Shown: one piece after another, positions 49,764 through 59,206 of the stretch
Numbering within the stretch: position 1 is the first letter of the stretch
Layout of the letters: each line of letters opens with the position of its first letter
Origin: AG-12 sp035531535
Lineage (GTDB): Bacteria; Chloroflexota; Dormibacteria; Aeolococcales; Bog-877
Direction: 5' to 3'
Assembly (NCBI GenBank): GCA_035531535.1
Contig: DATKSV010000164.1
Coordinates: 10,790 to 74,789 of the forward strand
DNA length: 64,000 nucleotides
Translations under genes and position numbers: made by a program
The notes under the pieces: model-generated
What the model saw: the letters and a program-made list of their open reading frames with translations, nothing else
What the model was told of the DNA's origin: nothing
Database searches by the model: none

Positions 49764-51656
49764 TCACATACCAGCTGCGGTCGGGGCCTCCTCTTCCACC
49801 TGCTGGATCACCTCGTCCATCTCGCTGCGCTCCATCGACTCCACCTCGATCAGATGGTCGGCCAGGGCCTGGAGGGTGCCGCGCCGCAGGGTGAGCACCT
49901 TTTTCGCCGTCAGGTAGGCGTTGTCGACCAGGGAATGGACCTCCTGATCGATCTCTCCGGCCACCTCCTCGGAATAGTTGCGCTGCTCGCCGAGGTCACG
50001 ACCGAGAAAGACCAGCTCCTCTTTGGTGCCGAACGCGAGTGGGCCGAGCTTCTCGCTCATGCCCCACTCCGTCACCATGCGACGGGCCAGCTTGGTGGCC
50101 TTGCTGATGTCGTCAGACGCGCCCGTGGTGATGTTGGCGTCGCCCAGCAGGATCTCCTCGGCCACCCGGCCTCCCAGCATGCCCGCCAACTGGTCCGTCA
50201 GCTCCACCTTGCTCACCAGCACCTTGTCATGCTCGGGCAGCTGCATGGTCCAGCCCAGAGCCATGCCCCGGCTCACGATGCTGATCTTGTAGGGGGGGTC
50301 GCAGTGGGGAAGGCTGCGCATCACCAACGCGTGGCCCATCTCGTGGTAGGCGATCACCAGCTTCTCCTCGTCGGAGATGCGCCGTGATTTCCGCTCCGGA
50401 CCGGCGATGACCCGGGCGATGGATTCCTCCAGCTCCGCCATCCCGATCACCTTCTGCTCGTGGCGAGCGGCCAAGATGGCGGCCTCGTTGATGAGGTTGG
50501 CCAAGTCGGCGCCGCTGAAGCCGATCGTCTGCCGCGCCAGCACCTCTAGGTTGACGGCAGGGTCGAACGGCTTGTTGCGAGCATGAACCTTCAGAATCGC
50601 CTCGCGCCCCCTGAGGTCGGGCCGGTCCAGGGTCACGTGCCGATCGAATCGTCCCGGCCGCAGCAGGGCTGGATCCAGCACATCGGGACGGTTGGTGGCC
50701 GCGATCACGATCACGTGGGTGTTGGTTTCGAAGCCATCCATCTCCACCAGGAGCTGATTGAGGGTCTGCTCCCGCTCGTCGTGGCCGCCGCCGAGGCCGG
50801 CTCCCCGCTGGCGTCCGACCGCATCGATCTCATCGACGAAGACGATGCAGGGACTGTTCTTCTTGGCTTGGTCGAAGAGGTCGCGGACCCGGGAGGCCCC
50901 CACCCCGACGAACATCTCCACGAACTCGGAGCCGGAGATGCTGAAGAACGGAACTCCAGCCTCGCCCGCCACCGCCTTGCTGAGCAGCGTCTTGCCGGAT
51001 CCTGGCGAACCCACCATCAGCACCCCCTTGGGGATCCGGGCCCCCAGGGCGGTGAACCGATCCGGGAACTTGAGGAACTCAACAATCTCATTCAGCTCCT
51101 GTTTGGCCTCGTCCACGCCAGCCACGTCGGCAAACGTCACCTGGGGCTTGTCGGCGGCCACCAGCCGGGCCCGGCTGCGGCCGAACGACATCGCCTGGTT
51201 GTTACCGCTCTGACTCTGCCGCATCATGAACCAGAGGAAGCCCAGGATCACCAGGACGATGATTATGTTCGGCAGGATCAGGGTGAGGAACAAGTTGTCA
51301 CTACTAGCTGGTTGGGTTGTCCAATCGGTGTAACCGTAGCGGGCGAACAGCGCCCCGGGGTCCGTGCCCTCCACCACCGACTGGTATTGCTTGCCGGTGG
51401 TGGTCCACCACTGCACCGGTGAACCCCCATTGAGGACCTGGGTGCGGCGGTTGGTGGCGCTGCTGATTATGGGCGCACCCGCCGGCACCGGCTTGCCCTC
51501 GGCCTGGAGCTGATAGTCCTGGAGAGCCTTTTGGAGGGTTCCCGCAGGCGCGTTCGGTACGGTCGCCGTGGGCGCCATGTGCCAGGCGATCAAGGCGATC
51601 GCCAAGATGGCGGCGAAGATGACCACGTAGGCAACGGCCCGTCGCTGTCCTGGCAT
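49764..51656 (-). CDS. ftsH: ATP-dependent zinc metalloprotease FtsH
   Basis: 630 aa from ATG at 51656. Two membrane helices (about residues 8-27 and 123-143) flank a periplasmic-type loop. AAA+ module: VTFADVAGVDEAKQELNEIVEFL, Walker A GSPGSGKTLLSKAVAGEAG, SRH ATNRPDVLDPALLRPGRFDRH. Protease zinc site HEMGH, with LGGRVAEEILLGDANITTGASDD. It degrades unneeded or damaged membrane proteins. TACAAT (51669-51664) ends seven nt before the ATG, so the mRNA is probably leaderless. Confidence 0.96.
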   Translation of the reverse strand: MPGQRRAVAYVVIFAAILAIALIAWHMAPTATVPNAPAGTLQKALQDYQLQAEGKPVPAGAPIISSATNRRTQVLNGGSPVQWWTTTGKQYQSVVEGTDPGALFARYGYTDWTTQPASSDNLFLTLILPNIIIVLVILGFLWFMMRQSQSGNNQAMSFGRSRARLVAADKPQVTFADVAGVDEAKQELNEIVEFLKFPDRFTALGARIPKGVLMVGSPGSGKTLLSKAVAGEAGVPFFSISGSEFVEMFVGVGASRVRDLFDQAKKNSPCIVFVDEIDAVGRQRGAGLGGGHDEREQTLNQLLVEMDGFETNTHVIVIAATNRPDVLDPALLRPGRFDRHVTLDRPDLRGREAILKVHARNKPFDPAVNLEVLARQTIGFSGADLANLINEAAILAARHEQKVIGMAELEESIARVIAGPERKSRRISDEEKLVIAYHEMGHALVMRSLPHCDPPYKISIVSRGMALGWTMQLPEHDKVLVSKVELTDQLAGMLGGRVAEEILLGDANITTGASDDISKATKLARRMVTEWGMSEKLGPLAFGTKEELVFLGRDLGEQRNYSEEVAGEIDQEVHSLVDNAYLTAKKVLTLRRGTLQALADHLIEVESMERSEMDEVIQQVEEEAPTAAGM

Positions 51657-51663
51657 TGGGGCG

Positions 51664-51669
51664 ATTGTA
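51664..51669 (-). promoter_or_regulatory. Likely -10 box of ftsH (leaderless start)
   Basis: TACAAT on the minus strand with exactly seven bases to the ATG at 51656. This places the transcription start at or next to the first codon. No clear -35 hexamer was found at 16-18 nt. Confidence 0.5.
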
Positions 51670-51715
51670 TCGAGAAAACGACTGCGACCTGGCGCCGGAG
51701 TTCTGGAGCCGGCCC

Positions 51716-51755
51716 GGAACTGCCGGCGTGCTTTCCCCGGCGGGCCGGCAGTTCC
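51716..51755. repeat. 12-bp perfect inverted repeat upstream of ftsH
   Basis: GGAACTGCCGGC (51716-51727) and its complement (51744-51755) around a 16-nt loop, about 60 nt upstream of the ftsH start. No T-run follows on either strand. It could be an operator for ftsH or an intrinsic structure ending the tRNA-Met transcript. The rest of the 458-nt gap between ftsH and tRNA-Met has no gene. Confidence 0.55.
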
Positions 51756-52114
51756 GATTGCTGGGCCCAGCCACACCCCAGGCCTGGACCGACCCCGGGG
51801 CCCGGCGTGCGCCCGAGTCAGCCGGCGCACCCGAACTACCACCTGCGCCGATCCGATAACTCGCCAGGACTGGCCGCCGCCCGACACGTCAGGCGCTGGG
51901 GACGGGGCCGCGTGGGGGCCAGCACCGCTCAACTCATGCCGGGTGGATGCCCCGCACCCCCGGGCAGCTGAACATAATGCCGGTAGCTCCCTGGACGATC
52001 AGACGGCTACCCGTTCGGCGGCCATCCCATCGATCCTGGCGACGGCCAGCGGCCAGCCCCAAGGCGGTCCCTGGCCTCATGCCTCCACAAACATGGCGCC
52101 CAAAGACGCACCAG

Positions 52115-52187
52115 TGGCGGTACCTGGATTCGAACCAGGGACAACTCGGTTATGAGCCGAGCGCTCTAACCCCTGAGCTATACCGCC
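52115..52187 (-). tRNA. tRNA-Met, elongator (anticodon CAT)
   Basis: 73 nt. Acceptor GGCGGTA/TACCGCC with discriminator A, D-arm GCTC/GAGC, anticodon stem CTCGG/CCGAG with loop CTCATAA, T-arm CCTGG/CCAGG. The anticodon arm resembles elongator Met rather than the tRNA-Ile(CAT). CCA is not encoded. Confidence 0.93.
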
Positions 52188-52215
52188 CCAGCCGCGCGGC
52201 GCTCAGATGGGAGCG

Positions 52216-52287
52216 TTGCGGCGCCAAGATTCGAACTTGGGACCTTCGGGTTATGAGCCCGACGAGCTGCCACTGCTCCACGCCGCC
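52216..52287 (-). tRNA. tRNA-fMet, initiator (anticodon CAT)
   Basis: 72 nt. Initiator marks: unpaired position 1 and 72 (G/A), and three G-C pairs in the anticodon stem (TCGGG CTCATAA CCCGA). T-arm CCAAG/CTTGG. CCA is not encoded. It lies 28 nt upstream of tRNA-Met on the same strand, probably cotranscribed. Confidence 0.95.
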
Positions 52288-52359
52288 AGCAGATTGTAGC
52301 GGAACCTGAGCGATCCGTCAAAACCCCCTCACCCACCGAGCCTCTGGTCGGCTGCCTGA

Positions 52360-53553
52360 TCAGAACTTTGAGGCGGACCAGGTGCCACCACCGTCAGTCG
52401 TGGTCCAGAGTGTGTCGGGCGGCCCGATCCAGCGCCCGATCAGGGACGTCTCGAAACCCAGGAAGGTCGCCTGCGGAGTGGTTGGCGTGATCTCGGTCTT
52501 GACCCTCACAGCCACCCGCCAGCTGTGGCCCCCAGTGCTCGACTGCAATAGCTCCACGCCCGGGCTGGCCACGAAGAGGGCCTTGGCGCTGGTTGCCGAG
52601 ATCTCGGTATAGAGGCCGGATGCCAGATGGGGCAGCTGCTCCAGGGGCCCGAAGCTAACGCCCTGGTCACTCGATACCGTAACCATCTGGGGCCCCGCGC
52701 CACTCCGGGAGCTGCACAGCGCGACCAAGACTCCTGCCGGTGCCGCGGCGAAGGCGCTAGCCACATAGTCCGGGTGCTTGGTCCGGGAGCACGGATCGAG
52801 ATTCGCAGCCCAGGTGGTTCCGTCATCGGTGGACACATACAGCTGGGCCTGCTGGCTCCCGGCTCCGGCGGCGGGATTGCCCAGGAACGCGGCGTAAATG
52901 ACGTTTGAGCCCTGCCGCAAGAGGTCTACGTTGCCGTGGTTGACTGAGGTCGGCGGGGTGAACAACGTGACCCAGCTGTTCTGGCCCAGGGTGCCCTGGT
53001 CGATGCTCCAGTCACAGGGACCCGGACAGCCCCCTTGCGAAAAGCTGACCCGAATCGCGCTGCCGCCGCCCACCTTGATGGCGCTGGCTTGCCGTCCCGG
53101 CTGGATGGCCCATGAGAGGCCGCCGTTGGTGGTCATGGAGAACGGGCCCCCGTCGCTGGCAAAGGCGTAGCCGACATCGGCATTGGCAAAACGGATCCGG
53201 CTGACCTGGGGAACCCCGGCTGGGCAGCCCACCGGGGCCGCCTCCAGCAGACAGTCGTGAAGGTCGGCCACGGTCACCCAGTGCTGGCCCCCATCGGTTG
53301 TCTCCATAACCGTGACGCAACGCTGGCCAAGGCAGCCGGGGGCGACTCCCAAGGCCCATCCCTGATTGGCACTGATCCAAGTCATGTCCACGGCCTGGAA
53401 GCCGCTCGCATTGGCACCGGGATAGGGCGCCGATCCGGTCGAGCTCTGGGGGCCGGCCATTACCCCTGCAGAAGAGCCGGCGGGGGCACCGCAGGCGGAC
53501 AGCAGCAAACCTAGGGCGACCAGTAGGGGCAGGCCAAGTCTCAGAGCGGGCAT
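52360..53553 (-). CDS. Secreted lipoprotein with BNR/Ycf48-like repeats
   Basis: 397 aa. Signal peptide RLGLPLLVALGLLLSAC has lipobox LSAC. Asp-box repeats occur throughout: METTDGGQHWVTV, MTTNGGLSWAI, VSTDDGTTWAANL, VSSDQGVSFGPL, WTTTDGGGTWSAS. Several extra cysteines (CPAGVP, GGCPGPCDW) may form disulfides. It resembles the larger lipoprotein on the integrative element. It probably folds as an extracellular beta-propeller; ligand unknown. Gene stands alone between the tRNAs and the FtsB-like gene. Confidence 0.86.
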   Translation of the reverse strand: MPALRLGLPLLVALGLLLSACGAPAGSSAGVMAGPQSSTGSAPYPGANASGFQAVDMTWISANQGWALGVAPGCLGQRCVTVMETTDGGQHWVTVADLHDCLLEAAPVGCPAGVPQVSRIRFANADVGYAFASDGGPFSMTTNGGLSWAIQPGRQASAIKVGGGSAIRVSFSQGGCPGPCDWSIDQGTLGQNSWVTLFTPPTSVNHGNVDLLRQGSNVIYAAFLGNPAAGAGSQQAQLYVSTDDGTTWAANLDPCSRTKHPDYVASAFAAAPAGVLVALCSSRSGAGPQMVTVSSDQGVSFGPLEQLPHLASGLYTEISATSAKALFVASPGVELLQSSTGGHSWRVAVRVKTEITPTTPQATFLGFETSLIGRWIGPPDTLWTTTDGGGTWSASKF

Positions 53554-53628
53554 GCCCTGGGAACGGTACAGCGCTGTGGATGGCTACGGAAAGGCCTGGC
53601 GGGAATAGGAACTCGAACCGCGCCAGAG

Positions 53629-54126
53629 TCAGCCGAGGCGCAGAACTCCCGACGCGATAATCTGAACCGAGCGGCCCACCTCCTGAATCCCCTGCTCGGC
53701 CGGAGTTGGTCCCGCCGCCACGGCGGGACTCTCGATTACGTACACCTGCTCTCCGGGCGTCGCCAGCCCCTGGGCCCGAGCCAGCTCAGTCTGCCAGGCA
53801 GGGGAACTGGCCGCCCCTAGCTCCTGACGTTCCGCCTGCACCTGGCCGTTCAGGGTCTGGGTCTGGGTCTGCAACTGCACCAACTGCTGCCGCAGCGCCT
53901 GGTTCGAGCGGTGGCTCGAGTACGCGGCCAGCCCGATCCCGGTTGCCAGCACCGCCGCCATCAGCATCATCACCTGCCAGGGAGCCAAGCGATGGGAGCG
54001 ACGAAACAGAATCCAGCGAATGCGTGCTTCGCGGACCAGCCCCGCACCGGGGCCCCGGACATCGGCTCGAATGTGGTTGAACGTGGGCAAGAACTCGGCC
54101 GCATGAGGGGCTGACCTCTGGGTCAA
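53629..54126 (-). CDS. FtsB/DivIC-family septum formation initiator
   Basis: 165 aa. A 50-residue basic cytoplasmic N-terminus, one membrane helix (MMLMAAVLATGIGLAAYSS, about residues 53-71), then a coiled coil (NQALRQQLVQLQTQTQTLNGQVQAERQEL) and the FtsB-type end ELARAQGLATPGEQVYVIE. FtsB/DivIC bridges the division complex. Its position downstream of mazG fits the Gram-positive layout. There is a 163-nt gap to mazG with no gene. Confidence 0.82.
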   Translation of the reverse strand: MTQRSAPHAAEFLPTFNHIRADVRGPGAGLVREARIRWILFRRSHRLAPWQVMMLMAAVLATGIGLAAYSSHRSNQALRQQLVQLQTQTQTLNGQVQAERQELGAASSPAWQTELARAQGLATPGEQVYVIESPAVAAGPTPAEQGIQEVGRSVQIIASGVLRLG

Positions 54127-54289
54127 CTCACCGGTTACGGAGTATAGGCGTCCCGAGCCCCGCTGGGAAGGGGCACAGTCACGGCGCCGAGCAGATCAGC
54201 CAGGCTGGATCCCCACGAGAACCGCCCACCTCCAATCCTGCACCGGGCCGACACTCACCCGTCGGGACGCGGGATTGGCGCGACCACCG

Positions 54290-55024
54290 TCACTCCCGCT
54301 CCGACCCCGGCTGCGGGGACAACGCCCGGCGCTCGCCCTGGCGGTAGGCGTCAGCCCACTCCACGGCGACCCGGCGCAGGGCTCCCTCCGGATCAACCTT
54401 GAGCTGGCGAGCGGCAGCCGCGAGCACCCAGAGAAGCTCGCCCACGACCAGGTCGGGGCCTCGGCCAGGGGTCCCGTCCAGAAGCCCCTGCAGCTCGGCG
54501 AGCCGCTGCCCCAGCTCGGCTGGCTCCGGCCCCGGCGGCCCGCCCTCGAGGGCAGCCCGAGAGGCCCGGCGCTGAACCGAACTGGCCAAAGCGAGCGCCG
54601 GGAGCGCGAGCGGAATTCCGTCCAGGGCCGACGTGCGCTCTGGCTTCTCCGTGCGTTTGAGGGCCTCCCAGTCGCGCAGCAGCTGCTCCTCACTATCCAC
54701 TGTGGTGCCGCCGAAGACGTGGGGATGGCGGGAGATCATCTTGTCGGCCGCGCGGGCCGCGACCACCTCCAGGTCGAATCCGTCCTGCTCGGCGGCGATC
54801 GCGGTGTGCATCGCCAGCTCGACCAGAAGGTCTCCCAGCTCTTCGGCCAGCCCCTGAGAATCCCCAGCCTCCACCGCCTGGATGGTCTCGTAGGTCTCCT
54901 CCAGGAGATATGGCAGCAGGCTGGCATGGGTCTGAGCCCGATCCCACGGGCAACCATCGGCGGCCCGAAGACGGGCCATTACCTCGAACACGCGGACCAG
55001 CTGAGATCGGGCGCCCTGGCTCAT
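54290..55024 (-). CDS. mazG: MazG nucleotide pyrophosphohydrolase
   Basis: 244 aa from ATG at 55024, overlapping the mfd stop (ATGA). The N-terminal MazG domain has CPWDRAQTHASLLPYLLEETYETIQAVEAGDSQGLAEELGDLLVELAMH with the EExxE and ExxD metal-binding motifs, then VEWADAYRQGERR at the end. A second, weaker MazG-like module covers residues 150-230. It hydrolyses NTPs to NMPs, which lowers damaged nucleotides. Order mfd-mazG is common. Confidence 0.93.
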   Translation of the reverse strand: MSQGARSQLVRVFEVMARLRAADGCPWDRAQTHASLLPYLLEETYETIQAVEAGDSQGLAEELGDLLVELAMHTAIAAEQDGFDLEVVAARAADKMISRHPHVFGGTTVDSEEQLLRDWEALKRTEKPERTSALDGIPLALPALALASSVQRRASRAALEGGPPGPEPAELGQRLAELQGLLDGTPGRGPDLVVGELLWVLAAAARQLKVDPEGALRRVAVEWADAYRQGERRALSPQPGSERE

Positions 55025-58000
55025 GCCGGTGCCGCCTGAAAGGCGGCGTCTACCCGCAGTGCGGCCGCCTGGCGAAGCGTGCCCATGAGCAGGTCCACCC
55101 ACCCCTTGCCGGCCGCCTTGGGGTCCAGCCGCAGACGGTTGGCACTGACCTCCAGGGCCCGCTGGCTGGCCACCAACTGGCCGAGCGGCAGGCCGTGCCC
55201 GGGTTCGAACCGCACCGTGACCTGGCCATGGTCGGACTCCACCGCCAGGGCGCCAGCCGCCGCCGCCGCCAGACGTACCCGCAAAGTTACCAGGAGGTTC
55301 TCGACCTCCTCGGGGCGGGGGCCGAAGCGCTGCCTAAGGTTTCTGGCAATCTCGTCCAACTGCGGCTCATCGGTGGCGCCCGCTAGCTGCTGGTAAACCC
55401 GCAGTCGAAGCCGTTCATCCGGAATGTAGCGCGGGGGCAGCAGGCTCCGCAGCGGGAGCGCGACCGACACCTGGGCCGGAGACTCTGGCAGTTCCTGCCC
55501 CTGGGCAGCCAGCACCGCCTGGTGCAGCAAGTGGTTGTACATCTCCATTCCCACGGCGGCGATGTCGCCGTGCTGAGCCTCCCCGAGGACGTTGCCCGCC
55601 CCGCGGATCTCCAGGTCCCGGAGCGCAAGCGCGAAGCCGGAGCCGAGGTCCTGAAGGTCAGCGACGACGTCGAGGCGCTTGTCGGCCTGCTCGGTCAGGG
55701 ACTTTGCCGGGTCATATAGGAAGTAGGCGTAGGCGCGCTGCCCGGACCGACCCACCCGGCCCCGTAGCTGATAGAGCTGGGCCAGGCCCAGACGGGACGC
55801 GTCGTCCACCACCAGGGTGTTGGCGTTGGGGATGTCGAGCCCGTTCTCGATGATGGTGGTGCAGCAGAGGATGTCGAGTTCGCCCTGGCTGAAATCGACC
55901 ATCACCCGGGCCAGCTCCCGCTCATCCATCTGGCCGTGGGCAATCGCGACCCTGGCCTCCGGCACCAGTTGGCGCAGGAACTCGACCTCGCGGAGCATCG
56001 ACTGAACTCGGTTGTGCACGTAGAAGACCTGGCCCTTCCGGGACAGCTCACGGCGGATCACGTCCTGGACCAGGCCCTCCTCCTTGGCGGTCACATAGGT
56101 CCTTATCGGCAGCCGGCCCTCCGGAGGTGTCCGGATCACGGAGAGATCTCGGATCCCAGCCAACGCCATATGCAGGGTGCGCGGGATCGGGGTGGCCGAG
56201 AGCGACAGGATGTCGACCGCCGTACGCAATTGCTTAAGCCGCTCCTTCTGCATCACCCCGAAACGCTGCTCCTCGTCCAGCACCACCAAACCCAGCTGCT
56301 TGAAGCGCACATCCTTCTGGAGCAGGCGGTGAGTGCCGATCACGATGTCGACGCTGCCGTGGGCAAGCCCGGCCAGAACCCCCTTGGACTCCTCCTCGGA
56401 GCGCAGCCGCGAGAGCTGTTCGACCACCACCGGGAAGGCTCGCAAGCGATCCTTGAAGGTGAGGAAATGCTGTTGGGCTAACACCGTGGTAGGCACCAGG
56501 ACCGCCACCTGATAGCCCCCCTCCACAGCCTTGAAGGCCGCCCGCAGGGCGATCTCGGTCTTGCCGAAGCCAACGTCACCGCAGAGCAGCCGATCCATCG
56601 GCCGGGGTGATTCCATGTCGCGCTTGACGTCCTCGAGAACCATCAGTTGGTCCCTGGTTTCCTGATAGGGAAAGGAGGACTCCAGCTCCTCCTGCCAGCG
56701 CGTGTCCTGAGGGAACGGATGTCCCTGCGCATCCTGGCGTCGGGCGTAGAGCTCGACCAAGTCTTCTGCGATCTCATCCACTCGCCGGCGCACAGAGCGC
56801 CTGGTGCGCTCCCATTCCCCGGACCCGAGGCGGGAGAGTTGGGGAGTGGCGTCCGCCCCGCCGGTGTAGCGCTCGACCCGGTCGAGATGCTCGGCTGGCA
56901 CGTAGAGCTTGTTGCCGTCGGCGTACTCCAGCTGCATGTACTCCCGCTCGCCCTGGTCGTCGCTGACGCTGCGCATGCCCACAAACCGCCCCAGACCGTG
57001 GTCCCGGTGGACCACGATGTCACCTGGCTCCAGCTTGAATCGGAACAAGGACCCGTCGGGGCTGGCGCCGCCGGCACGGCGCAGCCGGCCGGCCACGCTG
57101 GATTCCGCGCGGTGCACCGATCGCAGCAAGGTCGAAGCGCGGCGCTTCTGAGCCCCGAAGAGGTCGGGGTCGGCGATCACGGCGACCCCCGCATCGCCCA
57201 GAATCAGACCGCTGCGCAGGTCCCCCGGGCCAACCAGAAGCGCGCGGGCGGGAATTGCCGTACCGGCCGCCGAGAAGTCCTCGGCTGGGGTTACCGCCAG
57301 ACCCCTCTCCTCCACCAGCTCGCACACCCGCTCTTCCTGGAGACCGAGCTGGAGCACGCTGCCGCCGCCACCGATAAATTCCCGTGTCCAGGAATCGAAG
57401 GCCTCGACACTGCCGGCAAAAGTCGGCGCCGCCGTCATACCGGCATCCGGCACCAGTGCCGATCCCACCTCGAGCACCTCCCGATCCAAGTCGAGCCAGG
57501 GGGAGTGCTCCAGGCGCTCCAGCAGGTGGTCCAGAGGTGCCACCGCCAGGGGAAGGTCGGCTGGCAGTTCTGAGCGATCAACCTCGGCCCGCCGAATGGC
57601 CTCCACCTCCTCGATCCAGCCGGCAGCCACCCGCTCCAGGCGAGGCCATCCCTCAGTGATGAAGACGGTGTCAGTTGGCAAGTGGGAGAGCAGGGTCTGC
57701 CCCGGGTCCGCCAGGAGAGGCCCGAGGCTGTCGACCGGGTCCGGCAGCCCGCCCGCTCCGATCACCTCAAGATCGGCCTGCCAGCGTTGCCGCACATCGT
57801 CTCGAAGTCCGGTCAGATCCCAGCCTGAGAGACGCTTCCCCGCCTCCGCCAGGGAGACCTGGTCGAGCGAGAACTCCCGCGCCGCCATCAGCGCGACCCC
57901 GGCCAACTTGGCCCTCGACCCCTGGGTCTCGGGGTCCAGACGCCAGATCCCGGAGACCCGGTTGCCGTCCCACTCGGCGCGCCAGGCTCGGTTGTCGAGG

Positions 58001-58605
58001 GGAAAGCAGTCGATTATGCCCCCGCGTCGAGCAAACTCTCCTGGCATGGTCACAATCGACTCCTGGCGATAGCCGGCTTCCAACAGCAGGCGAGCCAGTA
58101 GCTCCGGAGCAATCTCAGTGCCATGCGCCAGCTCGGACAGCCAGGACCCGACCCACTGGGGCGAGAGGGTGGGCCGAAGCACCGCCTCGGGAGAGGTCAC
58201 CACCACCCGGCTCTGCCGGGACTGAAGGTCGCGCAGGGTCTGAAGACGGTGCCTCACCACTGCGGCGGCCGGCGAGACCCGATCGAATGGCAGCACATCG
58301 GCGGCTGGATAGAGGCAGGCGCCCTGGCCCTCGGATCCCAGCCAGGTCGCCACCTCCTGCCATGCCGCTTCCGGCTCGGCCACCACCAAGCACACGGTCC
58401 GGCCCAGAAGCTGGCGAGCCAGCACCGCTAGCAGAGGCGTCCCCGAGTGGATGACCCCCCCGATGCGCTGCCGTTCCGTCCCTGCGGCGGCCCAGGCAAC
58501 CAACCCGCGGCCGACGGGAAGCTCCCCCAGTCTGGCCAGAAGGCTGTCTGTCGCCACCCGGGCGGTCCCCCCACTGGTTCGGCTGGGCGCGGTCCTAGCC
58601 GGCAC
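55021..58605 (-). CDS. mfd: Transcription-repair coupling factor
   Basis: 1194 aa, full length. N-terminal UvrB-like region; RNA-polymerase interacting domain near LEPGDIVVHRDHGLGRFVGM; SF2 motor with MDRLLCGDVGFGKTEIALRAAFKAV (Walker A), DEEQRFGVMQKERLK (motif II), SATPIPRTLHMALAGIRDLSVIRTPP and RGRVGRSGQRAYAYFL; C-terminal TRCF domain (EVENLLVTLRVRLAA). It displaces stalled RNA polymerase and recruits UvrA. The GTG start overlaps pth by 11 nt. Confidence 0.97.
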   Translation of the reverse strand: MPARTAPSRTSGGTARVATDSLLARLGELPVGRGLVAWAAAGTERQRIGGVIHSGTPLLAVLARQLLGRTVCLVVAEPEAAWQEVATWLGSEGQGACLYPAADVLPFDRVSPAAAVVRHRLQTLRDLQSRQSRVVVTSPEAVLRPTLSPQWVGSWLSELAHGTEIAPELLARLLLEAGYRQESIVTMPGEFARRGGIIDCFPLDNRAWRAEWDGNRVSGIWRLDPETQGSRAKLAGVALMAAREFSLDQVSLAEAGKRLSGWDLTGLRDDVRQRWQADLEVIGAGGLPDPVDSLGPLLADPGQTLLSHLPTDTVFITEGWPRLERVAAGWIEEVEAIRRAEVDRSELPADLPLAVAPLDHLLERLEHSPWLDLDREVLEVGSALVPDAGMTAAPTFAGSVEAFDSWTREFIGGGGSVLQLGLQEERVCELVEERGLAVTPAEDFSAAGTAIPARALLVGPGDLRSGLILGDAGVAVIADPDLFGAQKRRASTLLRSVHRAESSVAGRLRRAGGASPDGSLFRFKLEPGDIVVHRDHGLGRFVGMRSVSDDQGEREYMQLEYADGNKLYVPAEHLDRVERYTGGADATPQLSRLGSGEWERTRRSVRRRVDEIAEDLVELYARRQDAQGHPFPQDTRWQEELESSFPYQETRDQLMVLEDVKRDMESPRPMDRLLCGDVGFGKTEIALRAAFKAVEGGYQVAVLVPTTVLAQQHFLTFKDRLRAFPVVVEQLSRLRSEEESKGVLAGLAHGSVDIVIGTHRLLQKDVRFKQLGLVVLDEEQRFGVMQKERLKQLRTAVDILSLSATPIPRTLHMALAGIRDLSVIRTPPEGRLPIRTYVTAKEEGLVQDVIRRELSRKGQVFYVHNRVQSMLREVEFLRQLVPEARVAIAHGQMDERELARVMVDFSQGELDILCCTTIIENGLDIPNANTLVVDDASRLGLAQLYQLRGRVGRSGQRAYAYFLYDPAKSLTEQADKRLDVVADLQDLGSGFALALRDLEIRGAGNVLGEAQHGDIAAVGMEMYNHLLHQAVLAAQGQELPESPAQVSVALPLRSLLPPRYIPDERLRLRVYQQLAGATDEPQLDEIARNLRQRFGPRPEEVENLLVTLRVRLAAAAAGALAVESDHGQVTVRFEPGHGLPLGQLVASQRALEVSANRLRLDPKAAGKGWVDLLMGTLRQAAALRVDAAFQAAPA

Positions 58606-59206
58606 CGGCCGCCTCGCTGCTGGCCTGGGGTGGCAGCCGATTGAACTCCGTCATCGCCTCCTCAAGCCCCTTCTCGGAGATCAGTAGCACCGCCTCGGCC
58701 GCTCTTGCGCACGCCAACTCCAGGGCCTCCTGCTCCCGACCCCGCGGCCGCCCGAGAACAAACTCGATGGGATCGACCCCGGGAGGAGGTCGCCCGATTC
58801 CGATCCGTACCCTGGCGAACTGCTGAGAACGCCAGTGGCTTTGCAGAGAACGGATCCCATTGTGCCCCCCTGGGCTGCCTCCTGCCCTCACCCGAAGTCG
58901 CCCCAGAGAAAGGTCTAGGTCGTCATAGATCACCACCACCTGATCCAGCCCCAAGCCGAAGTCCGCCAGCAGCCGCGCGCCGGCGATGCCAGACTCGTTC
59001 ATGTAGGTGCGGGGCTGGGCGAGCACCAGTTCACGTCCGTGCCAGACCGCCCTGGCCACCCAGGCCGGCCCCCGGTAGTGGCCCAGCTTGGTCCCGAGCC
59101 GCCCGGCCAACAGATGGAGTGCGTCGACACCCACGTTGTGGCGCTGGTGAGCGTGCTCCGGACCGGGATTGCCAAGCCCGATGACCAGCAGCTGGGGCTC
59201 CATCAC
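58595..59206 (-). CDS. pth: Peptidyl-tRNA hydrolase
   Basis: 203 aa. Motifs: VIGLGNPGPEHAHQRHNVGVDAL with the catalytic histidine in RHNVG, QPRTYMNESG, VIYDDLDLSLGRLRVRAGGSPGGHNGIRS and RVRIGIGRPP. It recycles peptidyl-tRNA. It overlaps mfd by 11 nt and ybeY by 4 nt, giving rpsU-ybeY-pth-mfd-mazG. Confidence 0.96.
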   Translation of the reverse strand: MMEPQLLVIGLGNPGPEHAHQRHNVGVDALHLLAGRLGTKLGHYRGPAWVARAVWHGRELVLAQPRTYMNESGIAGARLLADFGLGLDQVVVIYDDLDLSLGRLRVRAGGSPGGHNGIRSLQSHWRSQQFARVRIGIGRPPPGVDPIEFVLGRPRGREQEALELACARAAEAVLLISEKGLEEAMTEFNRLPPQASSEAAGAG

